From a virus: a stretch of DNA of 36,367 nt. The position numbers and the translations under genes were made by a program. Of this stretch, positions 6,192 to 13,647 are shown one piece after another (the stretch's first letter is position 1; every line of letters begins with the position of its first letter). The notes under the pieces were generated by a model. It saw only the letters and a program-made list of their open reading frames with translations, ran no database searches and was not told where the DNA came from. Where the stretch lies: the IMG/VR virus record IMGVR_UViG_3300037132_000109, positions 1 through 36,367 of that record. The stretch is one strand, 5' to 3'.

Positions 6192-6212
6192 GTTGATAAC
6201 TTAGTTGATAAC
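6192..6212 (+). promoter_or_regulatory. two GTTGATAAC sites abutting the structured-RNA promoter
   Basis: GTTGATAAC occurs at 6192-6200 and 6204-6212, 12 bp apart, ending exactly where the TTGACA -35 box starts. The same 9-mer overlaps the -35 region upstream of the RusA-like gene at 5102-5110. Position next to two promoters suggests an operator or activator site. Confidence 0.5.
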
Positions 6213-6241
6213 TTGACAATAAAACTTGACTTTATTACAAT
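6213..6241 (+). promoter_or_regulatory. near-consensus sigma70 promoter
   Basis: TTGACA (6213-6218) is a perfect -35 box, the spacer is exactly 17 nt, and TACAAT (6236-6241) matches the -10 consensus at five of six positions. The predicted start lies near 6247-6249, just before the base-paired segment. No protein-coding start follows for almost 400 nt, so the immediate product should be the structured RNA and tRNA, with possible read-through into the terminase genes. Confidence 0.7.
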
Positions 6242-6246
6242 ATAGA

Positions 6247-6531
6247 GGGATAATTAGCATAGTTATTTGAAATATTGCAGTTTACTGACTCTTTGAGAGA
6301 CAAAATGTGCACAATCCATTTAGGTCTATATGATGCCTTAAAAGCATTGTAGAATCTACTCTTTGAGTTAAGGTTAAATCCAAACACTCTTCCTAATTTG
6401 ATTAGCCCCGAATTAGAAGGAGTCAGTAAGCTACAAATTTGTACGTTATCAGCAACAATTCTGGTAATTAATTGTTGTGTTGGTTCATAACAGCGTCTAT
6501 CCAAAATGCAACATTTGGATGGTGCTGATAA
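6247..6531 (+). ncRNA. putative structured noncoding RNA of about 285 nt upstream of a tRNA
   Basis: Seen directly: a 17-position helix pairs 6275-6291 with 6420-6436, with one mismatch and one G-U. Inside it, a hairpin pairs 6390-6398 with 6411-6419, stacked on the long helix. Another hairpin pairs 6326-6335 with 6344-6352, and its loop CTTAA can pair with TTAAG at 6368-6372 (a possible pseudoknot). At the 3' end a three-way junction is formed by 6446-6454/6523-6531 (9 bp, perfect), 6455-6460/6470-6475 and 6497-6505/6514-6522. A strong promoter lies at 6213-6241 and a tRNA starts 12 nt downstream. It does not look like tmRNA, RNase P RNA or 6S RNA. Phage RNAs such as GOLLD and ROOL are also found beside tRNAs, but I see no sequence match to claim membership. 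Confidence 0.65.
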
Positions 6532-6542
6532 AATATAAATAT

Positions 6543-6614
6543 TGCAGGTGGGAGGTATGGTATTTCGTAAGACTCATAATCTTTATAAAGTCAGTTCAAT
6601 TCTGACACCTGCTA
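6543..6614 (+). tRNA. tRNA with anticodon CAU (Met-type or Ile-type)
   Basis: The cloverleaf is clear in its 3' half. The T arm GTCAG-TTCAATT-CTGAC (6590-6606) has the conserved TTCAA. The variable loop has 5 nt. The anticodon loop is CTCATAA (6573-6579) with U33 and anticodon CAU. The D arm is weak (GAGG/TTTC with two G-U pairs) but its loop has GG. The acceptor stem pairs GCAGGT with ACCTGC; the outermost 1-72 position would be a U-U mismatch. The anticodon stem lacks the three G-C pairs of initiator tRNA. CCA is not encoded. A CAU anticodon can serve initiator Met, elongator Met or lysidine-modified Ile; I cannot choose. Confidence 0.75.
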
Positions 6615-6640
6615 CAACAAAATAAACAATACAATGAATT

Positions 6641-7225
6641 ATGAAAGAAGTCAACAATGAACCGAATACAGAGAAAAGAATAGATGGTATCATGGTTGCT
6701 GATGCAATAAAGAGAAAACTTAAAAAAGGAAAGGACATTGATAACAAAATAAAAATTAAAAATAATATTGTATATAAAAATCCAATTATATATCAATTGA
6801 AAACTGAAGCAGGAAGACCTACAAAAATGACAGAAGCTGTTGTGGCTAAATTATTATGGGCATTTGCAAATGACTATAACAATGAAGAAGCTTGTATTTA
6901 TTCAGGAATTAGTGTATGGACACTTGGAAGATACAAAGAAGAGAATGAAGATTTCGCAAAGCAAATTGAGCTTATAAGAAATAATCCAAATATGATTGCA
7001 AAAACAATCTTAGTGGACTCCTTATTAAGAGGAAATGTGGAGGATGCTAAATGGTGGTTGACTAAAAAGAACAAAGCTGAATTTGGAGAACCAGAACAAT
7101 TGCCAATGGGAGGAACTATGTTTCAACAAACAGAGAGAACTGTTAAGACAGAAGTATCAGAGACAACTATAAAATCAAAGACACTCACCTTATTAAAGCA
7201 AATGAAACCAGATGTACAAATTTGA
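6641..7225 (+). CDS. terS: terminase small subunit
   Basis: This 194 aa protein contains AGRPTKMTEAVVAKLLWAFA (from about residue 56) followed by EEACIYSGISVWTLGRYKEE, the helix-turn-helix pattern used by small terminase subunits to recognise packaging sites. A helical middle and a flexible C-terminus fit oligomerisation and large-subunit binding. The gene directly precedes and overlaps the large terminase gene by 14 nt. The first 50 residues are basic and low in structure; the start at 6641 is the first ATG after the tRNA, though a later start cannot be excluded. Confidence 0.8.
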   Translation: MKEVNNEPNTEKRIDGIMVADAIKRKLKKGKDIDNKIKIKNNIVYKNPIIYQLKTEAGRPTKMTEAVVAKLLWAFANDYNNEEACIYSGISVWTLGRYKEENEDFAKQIELIRNNPNMIAKTILVDSLLRGNVEDAKWWLTKKNKAEFGEPEQLPMGGTMFQQTERTVKTEVSETTIKSKTLTLLKQMKPDVQI

Positions 7226-8954
7226 AGATGTTTACAACTTGTGTCGTGATATGTTCAAAGTCTTCATGGAGGAGATTATGGACTTCAACAATGCACCATT
7301 TCATGATAAGCTAGATGATATCATTTCAAATGTAAAGCTATATTTAAAGATAGCAATAGCATATGCAAGAGGACATGGTAAGACCACTCACTTGTCTGTT
7401 GGTTATCCTTTGTGGAAGATTGCAGGAAATCATAACATAAGAATACTTTTAATATCCAGCACAGCTGCCATCTCTCAACAATCATTAGGAACTATAATGG
7501 CAAACATAGAGAAGAATGAGAAGTATCAAATATATGCAAACTTTATAGATCCTAAGAGACAAGGTGTAATACCTCAATTGAAAGGTAATATCAAAGCAAA
7601 ACAAATGTGGTCTGGTAATCAGATAACAATAGCTAGAGATGATTATAAATTAAGAGATCCTACTATTTGTGCCATTGGAGTATTTGGTTCTATACTTTCA
7701 AAGAGAGCTGATGAAATTATACTTGATGATATAGTCAACCAAGAGAACTCACAGACAGAGGAACAAAGATTAAAAATAATTGATTGGATAAGGACAACTG
7801 TATTGCCTGTATTAGTTCCTGGTGGAAGAATTATATGTTTAGGTAACACATGGCACCAAGATGATTTGATGTCACACTTGTTAAAAGATCCTCAATTTGA
7901 TTACAAAGATAAACAGCCAGCAATCATACACGAGAGCAATCATCCAGAACTATGGGAAGAATGGAAAGGCATTGTTCTAGATGAAACAATTGAGATTGAA
8001 GCTAGAAAGAATAAAGCAGAAGCATATTATCAACTCAACAAGGAAGCTATGGATGATGGAGTTGAAGTGCTTTGGCCAGAAAGATTTACATACAAGGAAC
8101 TTTACTTGATTAGATTATCTGACTCATATTCATTTGCTAGGATGTATCAGTGCGATCCTACTAACAGACCAAATCAACAATTCAAAGATGAATGGTTAGA
8201 GAAAGCTATGATAAAGGGTAAGAGCATGAAACTGCAAGATACCACACCAGATGGAATTGTTTGGGATATTACTACTGATGGTGTTGACTTGGCAATTGGA
8301 GAAGAAAGCAGAAATGATGACACATCAATATTCACTCTTGCTAAAGTAAAGTATTCAAACATTGAGGGTATTAATCCAGGAGACTATGTACCAAGACAAA
8401 TAAATGTAGGCAAGTTATCTCCAAAGGAGACAAGAGACAATATCAAGTTGAGTTATGAATTGCACCAGCCAAAAGGAATAAGAGTTGAATCAGTTGGTTA
8501 TCAGATGGCACTGATAAGAGACTTAAAAGAAGAAAAATCAGGAATGCCAATTACAGCATATCATACAGGAGGAGAAAAGAATGACAGCTCAATTGGAGTA
8601 AACAGCTTGGCTATTATAGCAGAACAAGGAAAGTTAGTATTGCCATTTGACCAATCAGATCCTAGAACGATAAAGATTATAAGTAGATTGATAAATGAAA
8701 TGAGAGCTTATCCTGATGGACACACTGGTGATATTCTTATGTCATTCTGGTTTGCTTTTAGTGAAATGAGAGATTTACAGGGTGGTCGTGTTATTGTTCC
8801 TGGAGCATTCATTGGCAAGAAGCCAGTGGAGAGTGTAAAGGAACTTGAAGATCCTGTATTCAGAAGAGAAGAAGAGAAGAAAGCTGATGTGGCAACTATT
8901 CTTGCACAGAAGGAAGAAAGACAAACATTTAATAGAATGATGCGTAGACATTAA
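7212..8954 (+). CDS. terL: terminase large subunit (packaging ATPase and nuclease)
   Basis: At 580 aa it has the two-domain terminase layout. The ATPase Walker A variant is ARGHGKTT (residues 52-59) and Walker B is DEIILDD (167-173), with the coupling motif near GNTWHQ (211-216). The RNase H-like nuclease begins at DGVDLAIGEESRNDDTS (356-372), with further conserved Asp in HTGDILMSFW around residue 507. It translocates DNA into the prohead and cuts the concatemer. It overlaps the small subunit gene by 14 nt. Length and motifs are typical, and no inteins or breaks are visible. Confidence 0.95.
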   Translation: MYKFEDVYNLCRDMFKVFMEEIMDFNNAPFHDKLDDIISNVKLYLKIAIAYARGHGKTTHLSVGYPLWKIAGNHNIRILLISSTAAISQQSLGTIMANIEKNEKYQIYANFIDPKRQGVIPQLKGNIKAKQMWSGNQITIARDDYKLRDPTICAIGVFGSILSKRADEIILDDIVNQENSQTEEQRLKIIDWIRTTVLPVLVPGGRIICLGNTWHQDDLMSHLLKDPQFDYKDKQPAIIHESNHPELWEEWKGIVLDETIEIEARKNKAEAYYQLNKEAMDDGVEVLWPERFTYKELYLIRLSDSYSFARMYQCDPTNRPNQQFKDEWLEKAMIKGKSMKLQDTTPDGIVWDITTDGVDLAIGEESRNDDTSIFTLAKVKYSNIEGINPGDYVPRQINVGKLSPKETRDNIKLSYELHQPKGIRVESVGYQMALIRDLKEEKSGMPITAYHTGGEKNDSSIGVNSLAIIAEQGKLVLPFDQSDPRTIKIISRLINEMRAYPDGHTGDILMSFWFAFSEMRDLQGGRVIVPGAFIGKKPVESVKELEDPVFRREEEKKADVATILAQKEERQTFNRMMRRH

Positions 8955-9075
8955 AAATATGATTATTTAAAAAGACACATTGAATATGCTAGCCTTGAAA
9001 TATGGAACTGATAAATCTTCCATTCATCATGACCAGATAGTGATAATACTTTAATAGTAATAAGAAAATAAAACA

Positions 9076-9615
9076 ATGTCACATCCAGCACAAAGAAATT
9101 TCTTTAATAGTGTAAAAGATAAATTTCCTAAAAATTTTAAGAATGTAACTGCAATAGACTTTGGCTCACTTGATGTGAATGGTTCATTAAAAGATTTATT
9201 TGAATTGAGCAACTATATTGGAGTAGACATTCATCCAGGAAAGAATGTAGATATAATAAGTCCAGCTGATAAACTAAATAGATTAGAACATCATTTAGAT
9301 TTAGTTGATACTGTTGTATCTGGAGAGATGCTTGAACATGATGAGTTCTGGTTTCAATCTTTAATGAATATGTATGCCATGCTTAAAGATGGAGGACTCA
9401 TGGCAATTTCAGCAGCAGGACCAATGAGAGAAGAACACGGAACAGCAAGAACTACAGGAGATGAAAATTTATGGGGAACAAGTCCTGATTACTATAACAA
9501 TATGTGCAAAGGAAAGTTTGGAGAATTCATAGATACAATCAATAGTAAAAAGCCATTCAAAGATTTATATTTAGAAGATAATGGACTTGATATATACTTT
9601 TATGCAATCAAATAA
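9076..9615 (+). CDS. class I SAM-dependent methyltransferase, 179 aa
   Basis: The motif VTAIDFGSLDVNGS (from about residue 24) is a SAM-binding strand-loop variant. It is followed by YIGVDIHPG, where the acidic residue ends the second strand, then VVSGEMLEHD (motif IV region) and LKDGGLMAISAAGPMREEHG (post-motif). The pattern resembles methyltransferases found with glycosyltransferases in phage and surface-polysaccharide clusters, so a sugar or small molecule is a likelier target than DNA. The next gene, a glycosyltransferase, starts inside its last codons (14-nt overlap). A 121-nt gap without a gene separates it from the terminase. Confidence 0.7.
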   Translation: MSHPAQRNFFNSVKDKFPKNFKNVTAIDFGSLDVNGSLKDLFELSNYIGVDIHPGKNVDIISPADKLNRLEHHLDLVDTVVSGEMLEHDEFWFQSLMNMYAMLKDGGLMAISAAGPMREEHGTARTTGDENLWGTSPDYYNNMCKGKFGEFIDTINSKKPFKDLYLEDNGLDIYFYAIK

Positions 9616-10246
9616 AACAATACACATTATAACAGCATTTAGCAGGAGTCATCTAAAAGATACTCTTATCAATATGCTTTGGCCAATGAGTGTGATATGG
9701 CATCCTGTTTGTAATGAAGGAGATGAAACATTTAAGAAGTCTGCTGAAGACAAAAATAGCTGGATAAAACCTATCTATATTTCAGATATACCAAAAGAAT
9801 GGGACAAGTGTTATGCAAAGATAAACCATTTTATAAACAGTCAAGAAATAAATAATGAGGACTACTACATGATACTCAATGATGATGATGCTATTGAAGA
9901 AAATATAATTGAAGAGATTAAGAAGATGGACAATGACATTGTAGTTGTATCAATGAAGAGAGGAAACCAGACTCCAAAGGAAAGATATTTGTATGATGGT
10001 AGAGAAGCAGCACCACATGGATCGTCTACTTTGATAGCATCACCAGAGAATATGAAAGTTGGAGGAATAGGACCAGAACAAATTGTAATGAAAGGTAAAA
10101 TATTTAAAACATTGCAATATGCAAATTCTTATGTTGCAGATGGATTAATGGCTGAATACATCAAAGCATCCACTTACAGTATTGTTTATAGACCAGAATT
10201 ATTTATTAAGTTTAATTACTTCCAACCAGGAAGATGGAACAAATAA
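9602..10246 (+). CDS. GT-A type glycosyltransferase, 214 aa
   Basis: The N-terminus KTIHIITAFSRS is a typical first strand, and YYMILNDDDAIEENIIEEIK (from residue 88) contains the acidic DDD (94-96) that binds metal and the nucleotide sugar in GT2-like enzymes. HGSSTLIASPENMKVGGIGPEQ lies in the expected acceptor half. The frame is open from an ATG at 9581, but 9602 overlaps the methyltransferase stop in the manner of other junctions here and gives a natural start. It probably acts on a glycan or virion protein together with its neighbours. Confidence 0.65.
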   Translation: MQSNKTIHIITAFSRSHLKDTLINMLWPMSVIWHPVCNEGDETFKKSAEDKNSWIKPIYISDIPKEWDKCYAKINHFINSQEINNEDYYMILNDDDAIEENIIEEIKKMDNDIVVVSMKRGNQTPKERYLYDGREAAPHGSSTLIASPENMKVGGIGPEQIVMKGKIFKTLQYANSYVADGLMAEYIKASTYSIVYRPELFIKFNYFQPGRWNK

Positions 10247-10247
10247 A

Positions 10248-10796
10248 ATGCAATCAGGAAAAAATAACAACAATTATAAAGGAGCAAAAATATCAAGAAT
10301 TGATGGAGATGTTGCATACATTGAATTGTCAAATTCAGAAGAATTTGCTATCATAGACAGAGAAGATATAAAACTAATAGAAGACCAATCATGGAGGATT
10401 ATGAATAATCACGATTCAAGAGGTTATATTGGAAATCTATATGCAGTTGGTAATGGAAATCTTATGCACAGAGTTATTATGAAAGCAAAATACAAACAGC
10501 AATTAGACCATATCAATGGAAATGGACTTGACAATAGAAAAACTAATTTAAGATTTGTTACTCAAACACAGAATAATTTAAATTGTCATAAACCTCATAA
10601 GAAAAAAGATCCATCATTGCCAATGGGAGTTAGTTTTAATGCTAGAAATTGTTCATCAAGACCATACCAAGCAAGAGTGAAAGTTAATAAATATTCTAAG
10701 TATCTTGGTTCTTTTGAAACTGTAGAAGAAGCAAGGAAATGTTTTGTTGAAAATCGTATTAGAGTATATGGCAAAGAATTTGCTCCAAACATATGA
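10248..10796 (+). CDS. HNH homing endonuclease with AP2-type DNA-binding domain
   Basis: This 182 aa protein shows the phage HNH plus AP2 layout. The HNH part has LMHRVIM (His74), QLDHINGNGLDNRKTNLRFV (Asp87, His88, Asn100), then TQTQNNLN. The AP2-like part is MGVSFNARN...YQARVKVNKYSKYLGSF (residues about 126-172). Such genes are mobile nickases that copy themselves into related phages. The upstream frame is open to 10182, but ATG at 10248 just after the previous stop is the sensible start. It is wedged between two glycosyltransferase genes, overlapping the second by 4 nt. Confidence 0.88.
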   Translation: MQSGKNNNNYKGAKISRIDGDVAYIELSNSEEFAIIDREDIKLIEDQSWRIMNNHDSRGYIGNLYAVGNGNLMHRVIMKAKYKQQLDHINGNGLDNRKTNLRFVTQTQNNLNCHKPHKKKDPSLPMGVSFNARNCSSRPYQARVKVNKYSKYLGSFETVEEARKCFVENRIRVYGKEFAPNI

Positions 10797-11821
10797 AAAT
10801 ATTAGCAGTCATACCAGTAATAAACTTATGGAACCAATTCACAGAACAGTGCATTCTTTCAATTGCTAGTGAAAAGAACATTGTTGATGTAATGATTATT
10901 GACAATGCTTCAACTGATAATACTCAAGAGAAATGCAAAGAGATGCTACATGCTTCAGAGATGGTTGAAATGATTAAAGATCCAAAAAGAAACAAATTCA
11001 TATATCAAAGGAATGAGGAAAGATGGTGTGTAGCAAAGAGTTGGAACTATGGAATGAAATATGCTTTTGATAATGGTTATGATTTTTGTTTAATACTCAA
11101 CAATGATACTATTCTTAATAACAAATGCATAGATGCACTTGTAGATAGATTTGAAGTATCAAAATACAATCAAGAAAAGATTTTACTTATTTCTGGCTTA
11201 CACAAACTTATTCTGGACAAGCCAAGAGAAATTATAGATTATGTAGATACTAACACGAGTGTAGTAGAATCTGAATGTACCGATTATGCTCTCTTTATGG
11301 TCGGTAGAGAGTATTATAAGAAGATAGGAATGTTTGATGAGAACTTTAAACCAGCATACTTTGAAGATGCAGATTCAGTTTACAGAATTAAAATATCAGG
11401 ATACAGAAGAATACATTCACCAAGAGCTTTGTTTTATCATTATGGTAGCAGAACACACTTGGGAGCAGAAGCAAGGAAGATTGTATCAGATGTTATGTTC
11501 CTTGCAAATAAGAAATACTATATTGACAAATGGGGAGGTGATATAGGACAAGAGAAATTTATTATTCCCTTTAACAAAACAATTATTATGGAAGAACAAA
11601 TGTTTGATTTTGGACTAGGATTGAATATACTTAAGGATGGTAAAAGGATATGCAGAAAGAATTGGAATGGAAAGGGTCAATTTATTCAATTGCAGATGCC
11701 TGATACAAATAGCAAGATGACACTGCCTTATATTTTTATATCAACAGTGAGTGGAGATTTAGTTCCTTGGTTAGCTTCACAGACAGATTTATTAGCACAA
11801 GATTGGATAGAAGTTAAATAA
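10793..11821 (+). CDS. GT2 glycosyltransferase fused to a C-terminal DUF2829/Tad2-like domain
   Basis: Residues 1-260 are a GT2 catalytic domain: MKILAVIPVINLW, MIIDNASTDNT (34-44), the metal-binding-like ILNNDT (101-106), FKPAYFEDADSVYRI (186-199) and a lipid- or sugar-side helix. Residues 270-342 are a separate small domain: FGLGLNILKDGKRICRKNWN, GKGQFIQLQ, then LVPWLASQTDLLAQDWIEV. This pattern (FGxALxxLKxGKxVxRxxWNGKG ... PWLASQTDxLAxDW) is DUF2829, the family of the phage anti-Thoeris protein Tad2, which sequesters cyclic ADP-ribose signals. ATG codons at 11588 and 11600 could give the small domain separately. The first domain is clear by motif; the sponge role of the second is inferred from family. 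Confidence 0.85.
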   Translation: MKILAVIPVINLWNQFTEQCILSIASEKNIVDVMIIDNASTDNTQEKCKEMLHASEMVEMIKDPKRNKFIYQRNEERWCVAKSWNYGMKYAFDNGYDFCLILNNDTILNNKCIDALVDRFEVSKYNQEKILLISGLHKLILDKPREIIDYVDTNTSVVESECTDYALFMVGREYYKKIGMFDENFKPAYFEDADSVYRIKISGYRRIHSPRALFYHYGSRTHLGAEARKIVSDVMFLANKKYYIDKWGGDIGQEKFIIPFNKTIIMEEQMFDFGLGLNILKDGKRICRKNWNGKGQFIQLQMPDTNSKMTLPYIFISTVSGDLVPWLASQTDLLAQDWIEVK

Positions 11822-11828
11822 TAATAAA

Positions 11829-12011
11829 ATGGAAAATATAATAATCAATTTAAAGAAAGAAGATAAGAAATGGATTGCTAGTGTTGATTTAGGAATGAAA
11901 GGTGCTTTGATGGAGCAAGGAAGAGGATTGATAAGAACATTAGTTTTACTAGCAAAGAAAATTTATAAAACAATCAAAGATGAAAAAGGAAAAGAAGTTA
12001 AAACTAAATAA
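11829..12011 (+). CDS. small hypothetical protein, 60 aa
   Basis: I do not recognise this basic protein (MENIIINLKKEDKKWIASVD at the start, Lys-rich end). It lies 7 nt after the GT2-Tad2 fusion gene and overlaps the next gene by 32 nt. Its start context (TAATAATAAAATG) is typical for this phage. It could be a small helical accessory protein; nothing more can be said. Confidence 0.5.
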   Translation: MENIIINLKKEDKKWIASVDLGMKGALMEQGRGLIRTLVLLAKKIYKTIKDEKGKEVKTK

Positions 12012-12909
12012 AAAAGATGCCAAGCAAACAATTAAAAATAATAAAGACTCCACCAAAGAAGAAAAAATAAAAATACTTAAGCAACCAACCAAAGAAGAAT
12101 TTGGTATAGCTGAAAAGCAGATTGATAATGGACAACCAGAAATGGTTAAGAGAAGTCTTGATAACTTTATATCTACAGTCTCAAAGAGCAAGATTGCTGT
12201 TATAGTTCCATTGATAGGATATTGGTCTGACATAAAAGACAATCAATTAGACTTAGATGTTCTTAAGACAGTTGTTAATAGAATCTATTCTCAGGCTCAT
12301 GAGTTGTCAATTATATTTGTAGCAGATGAGAAGAGATTACCAAAAAAAATATTAAACTATATTGGAGTAAATTCTTTTGCAGGTAATGTTATGGGAGTGT
12401 CAGTTGAGAAAGGATCTTGTTATTCAGAATATATTGAAGAAGGAATGGATGCTGCTATTGAAACTATAGATGCTAGATTTATAATGGTTGTCAATCCATG
12501 GGTAATGCTTCAAGAACATTCAATAGATGAAATGGCAAATAGACTTAACAGAAGTGATGTCATGGTAGTTTCTGGATACAATATAAGAAATGAAATAAAG
12601 CCAGAAATGTTTGATGAAAAGATATTTGCAATACCACAAGAAACAAAAGATATAAATATGGACTTTGTTGGTATCAATAGAGTGTGTGCTGAGATGGCTA
12701 AGATTGATACTTCTATAAGAACAAAGAAGTATACTGAAAAAGATTTATGGCAGACTATATACAGAAAAGGTTATGAGGTTATTGTCTCACAAAGAATTCC
12801 TATATATGTTTTTGATATTGATATGAAAGAGATTGAAAGTAAGATGGATTATCAAAGTGATAAAGAAGTTTTTACTAGCAAGTGGGGATTTAATCCAGGA
12901 ATAAAATAA
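11980..12909 (+). CDS. divergent glycosyltransferase-like protein, 309 aa
   Basis: After a Lys-rich N-terminal stretch of about 65 residues, the core begins with SKIAVIVPLIGYWSDI, the first strand of a GT-A fold. HELSIIFVADEKRLP and MDAAIETIDARFIMVVNPWVM follow in the places where GT2 enzymes have their sugar-nucleotide strands. The usual DxD is replaced by VNPW, so it may be inactive or use another geometry. The C-terminal part has YTEKDLWQTIYRKGYEVIVS, as in many GT2 proteins. It belongs to the same glycan block as 9602 and 10793, and its stop overlaps the next ATG (TAATG). Confidence 0.5.
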   Translation: MKKEKKLKLNKKDAKQTIKNNKDSTKEEKIKILKQPTKEEFGIAEKQIDNGQPEMVKRSLDNFISTVSKSKIAVIVPLIGYWSDIKDNQLDLDVLKTVVNRIYSQAHELSIIFVADEKRLPKKILNYIGVNSFAGNVMGVSVEKGSCYSEYIEEGMDAAIETIDARFIMVVNPWVMLQEHSIDEMANRLNRSDVMVVSGYNIRNEIKPEMFDEKIFAIPQETKDINMDFVGINRVCAEMAKIDTSIRTKKYTEKDLWQTIYRKGYEVIVSQRIPIYVFDIDMKEIESKMDYQSDKEVFTSKWGFNPGIK

Positions 12910-13643
12910 TGAAAAAAGAAATACTAGCAAAAGACAATCCCTTGTCACCAGCAACTAAAAAAGCTATTGACACTATCCTTGGAGGTAAAGTTGATTTGCC
13001 AAAGACTGGAGATACAAAGAAGCCTATGGTTGCCAAAGATGATGCACAGTATTTGAAGAACAAGAAACTTGGAACCATGCCAAATGAAAAGATTACTATC
13101 AAAACTAATTCAGGAGCCAGCAAAGAAATAATGCTTGTTAGAGAAGGAACAACAGACAGAGCTCTTGGAGAATTAATGCTTGATGCAAATATGCCAAGAG
13201 AAAGAAAAGACCAGATTGTTGCACAATACTTGTTTGAAAGAGGAAAGGAATCCAGCTCATTTTTAGCTGAATTAATGATATACAAGGGTGCTCATTCAAA
13301 AGAAACTAAGGTATTCAAATCTCAAACAAGATTTGATTTAGAATTATTTATGGATATGATGGTTACTTTGTTAAATGATATGTCAGGAAAGATTGCAAGT
13401 GATATGCATGACAAAACAACTTTGGTGGATGCTTTCACCCATTTGTCTGTTATGATGAAAGAAGGAGCAAATATTATTACCAATAGAATGAATAGAATAA
13501 AAGAAGCACGCATGGCTGAGAAAGGTTATGGCATCTATGTTGATAATGCAGGAAGAACTTACAGTGTGCTTGATAATGATTTAGAAGATATTATTAAAAA
13601 GGATCGTGAAGCCACAAAGGAAGCTTTGGAGGATAATAAATAA
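12909..13643 (+). CDS. hypothetical phage protein, 244 aa
   Basis: I do not recognise this protein. The first 90 residues look flexible and basic (Pro, Thr, Lys). Then there is a helical core with GTTDRALGELMLDANMPRER and VFKSQTRFDLELFMDMMVTL, and a Met-rich amphipathic segment. The C-terminus is charged (DIIKKDREATKEALEDNK). It lies between the glycan block and the Acb2-like gene, with a TAATG junction upstream. It may be a virion-assembly protein, judging only from position and helix content. Confidence 0.5.
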   Translation: MKKEILAKDNPLSPATKKAIDTILGGKVDLPKTGDTKKPMVAKDDAQYLKNKKLGTMPNEKITIKTNSGASKEIMLVREGTTDRALGELMLDANMPRERKDQIVAQYLFERGKESSSFLAELMIYKGAHSKETKVFKSQTRFDLELFMDMMVTLLNDMSGKIASDMHDKTTLVDAFTHLSVMMKEGANIITNRMNRIKEARMAEKGYGIYVDNAGRTYSVLDNDLEDIIKKDREATKEALEDNK

Positions 13644-13647
13644 AAAT

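Larger units (their letters stand above)
5775..6640. other. long intergenic region with repeats, promoter, structured RNA and tRNA
   Basis: No convincing protein gene lies in these 866 nt. In order they hold the GTTGATAA repeats at the left end, an AT-rich stretch with the palindrome GATAATTATC (5835-5844), a hairpin-rich segment (5913-6045), a second TTTTTACGGCTT (6124-6135), two more GTTGATAAC sites (6192-6212), a strong promoter (6213-6241), a densely base-paired segment (6250-6531) and a tRNA (6543-6614). A minus-strand frame at 6235-6504 exists but lacks an ATG. Confidence 0.65.

Noticed and set aside
6235-6504. Minus-strand open frame of 89 codons
   Set aside because: It has only a TTG start, no ATG-based start and no recognised motif, and it lies across strong base-paired stems that fit a plus-strand RNA better.
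6247-6614. tmRNA or RNase P RNA
   Set aside because: There is no tag-peptide frame, no split tRNA-like ends and no conserved RNase P core; the tRNA is a complete canonical cloverleaf.
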